This document shows positions 6,460-6,785 of a stretch of 6,785 bases of DNA, piece by piece. Both the position numbers and the translations under genes were made by a program. The notes beneath the pieces were generated by a model that did not search any database, was not told the origin of the DNA, and was given only the letters and a program-made list of their open reading frames with translations. Within the stretch, counting starts at the first letter, position 1; the number at the start of each line of letters is the position of its first letter. The stretch covers positions 1-6,785 of the forward strand of contig CAIYAN010000049.1 of assembly GCA_903924185.1 (NCBI GenBank). Direction: 5' to 3'. The stretch comes from an uncultured Opitutia bacterium (GTDB lineage: Bacteria > Verrucomicrobiota > Verrucomicrobiia > Opitutales > UBA953).

Positions 6460-6785
6460 ATGCACCCGCTGCCTTCCGACGTTCGCACCCTTCGTCTCCT
6501 TTTGAACGGACTCACTGGGATCGGCCCAGTCTCCGCCCGACGGCTACAAGAAGCTTTTGACGGCGATTTGCGCCGGGCCCTATCGGCCGATATGAAGGCG
6601 CTCCAACAAGTCAAAGGGCTCACGGCCCCGATGGTGGCTAGCCTCTTACGTCGCGATTTCGATTATGCAGCCGAGCTCGAGCGCGCAAATGCCTTAAACT
6701 TTCGCATCCTGCATGAGGGCGATGCCATTTGGCCAGCATCGCTCCGACAGCTCTGGGACGCACCACTGGTCCTATACATGGAAGG
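6460..6785 (+). CDS. dprA: DNA-processing protein DprA, N-terminal part (3' end outside the window)
   Basis: DprA binds incoming single-stranded DNA and loads RecA during natural transformation; it acts in the cytoplasm. The frame from ATG 6460 stays open to the right edge, giving 108 complete codons. Residues 11-33 (LRLLLNGLTGIGPVSARRL...) and 48-63 (LQQVKGLTAPMVASLL) look like the helix-hairpin-helix elements of the DprA N-terminal region. Residues 81-108 (FRILHEGDAIWPASLRQL, then WDAPLVLYMEG) match the entry into the Rossmann-like domain, where most members have YPxxL and PPxxLyxxG; here Trp replaces Tyr. The gene starts 20 bases after the nnr stop and probably belongs to the same transcript. 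AGCGGA just before the ATG is too close to be a good ribosome site. The ssDNA-binding core cannot be seen. Confidence 0.88.
   Translation, partial: MHPLPSDVRTLRLLLNGLTGIGPVSARRLQEAFDGDLRRALSADMKALQQVKGLTAPMVASLLRRDFDYAAELERANALNFRILHEGDAIWPASLRQLWDAPLVLYME

Noticed and set aside
6339..6560. Plus-strand open frame of 73 codons spanning the nnr-dprA junction
   Set aside because: It is out of frame with both genes, and its translation has no motif; the DprA-like frame from 6460 explains the sequence.
1..6785. Defence island, mobile element or CRISPR-like system
   Set aside because: No transposase, integrase, direct repeats, spacer array or toxin-antitoxin pair is visible; apart from the 1500-3818 gene all genes are recognisable housekeeping types.

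Overview
The window reads as a piece of bacterial chromosome with high G+C content (by eye, C or G at most third codon positions). All genes lie on the plus strand. The cofactor, repair and competence genes are housekeeping types. Few starts have a recognisable Shine-Dalgarno sequence, and an uncharacterised transglutaminase-like membrane protein sits in the same tightly packed block. Together with the unusual UvrA tail (LEEPTIGLH Walker B, longer signature-to-Walker B spacer), this suggests the Planctomycetota-Verrucomicrobiota-Chlamydiota superphylum, most likely Verrucomicrobiota. That assignment is an inference from protein style; no marker gene is present.

Layout: (1) bases 2-1375 are the 3' part of a uvrA gene (excinuclease ABC subunit A), open at the left edge. 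(2) Bases 1376-1499 are the only real intergenic gap. It holds a 7-bp hairpin at the uvrA stop, a second larger stem-loop, and a weak candidate promoter overlapping a TTGACC/GGTCAA inverted repeat. (3) Bases 1500-3818 encode a 772-residue protein with one N-terminal membrane segment, a Pro-rich linker and a transglutaminase-like core (Cys409, His439). (4) pdxJ (3815-4564), acpS (4561-4956) and nnr (4958-6439) follow with 4-bp overlaps or a 1-base gap. (5) The 5' end of dprA starts at 6460 and runs off the right edge.

Genes 1500 to 6785 look like one transcription unit. It would make pyridoxine 5'-phosphate (PdxJ), load 4'-phosphopantetheine onto acyl carrier protein (AcpS), repair hydrated NAD(P)H (Nnr), and provide the DNA-processing protein of natural transformation (DprA). 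The membrane protein at the head of the unit has no known role here; its ATGA overlap with pdxJ makes it the most interesting item. I found no mobile element, CRISPR array, tRNA or rRNA, and no evidence of a new multi-gene defence or mobile system.
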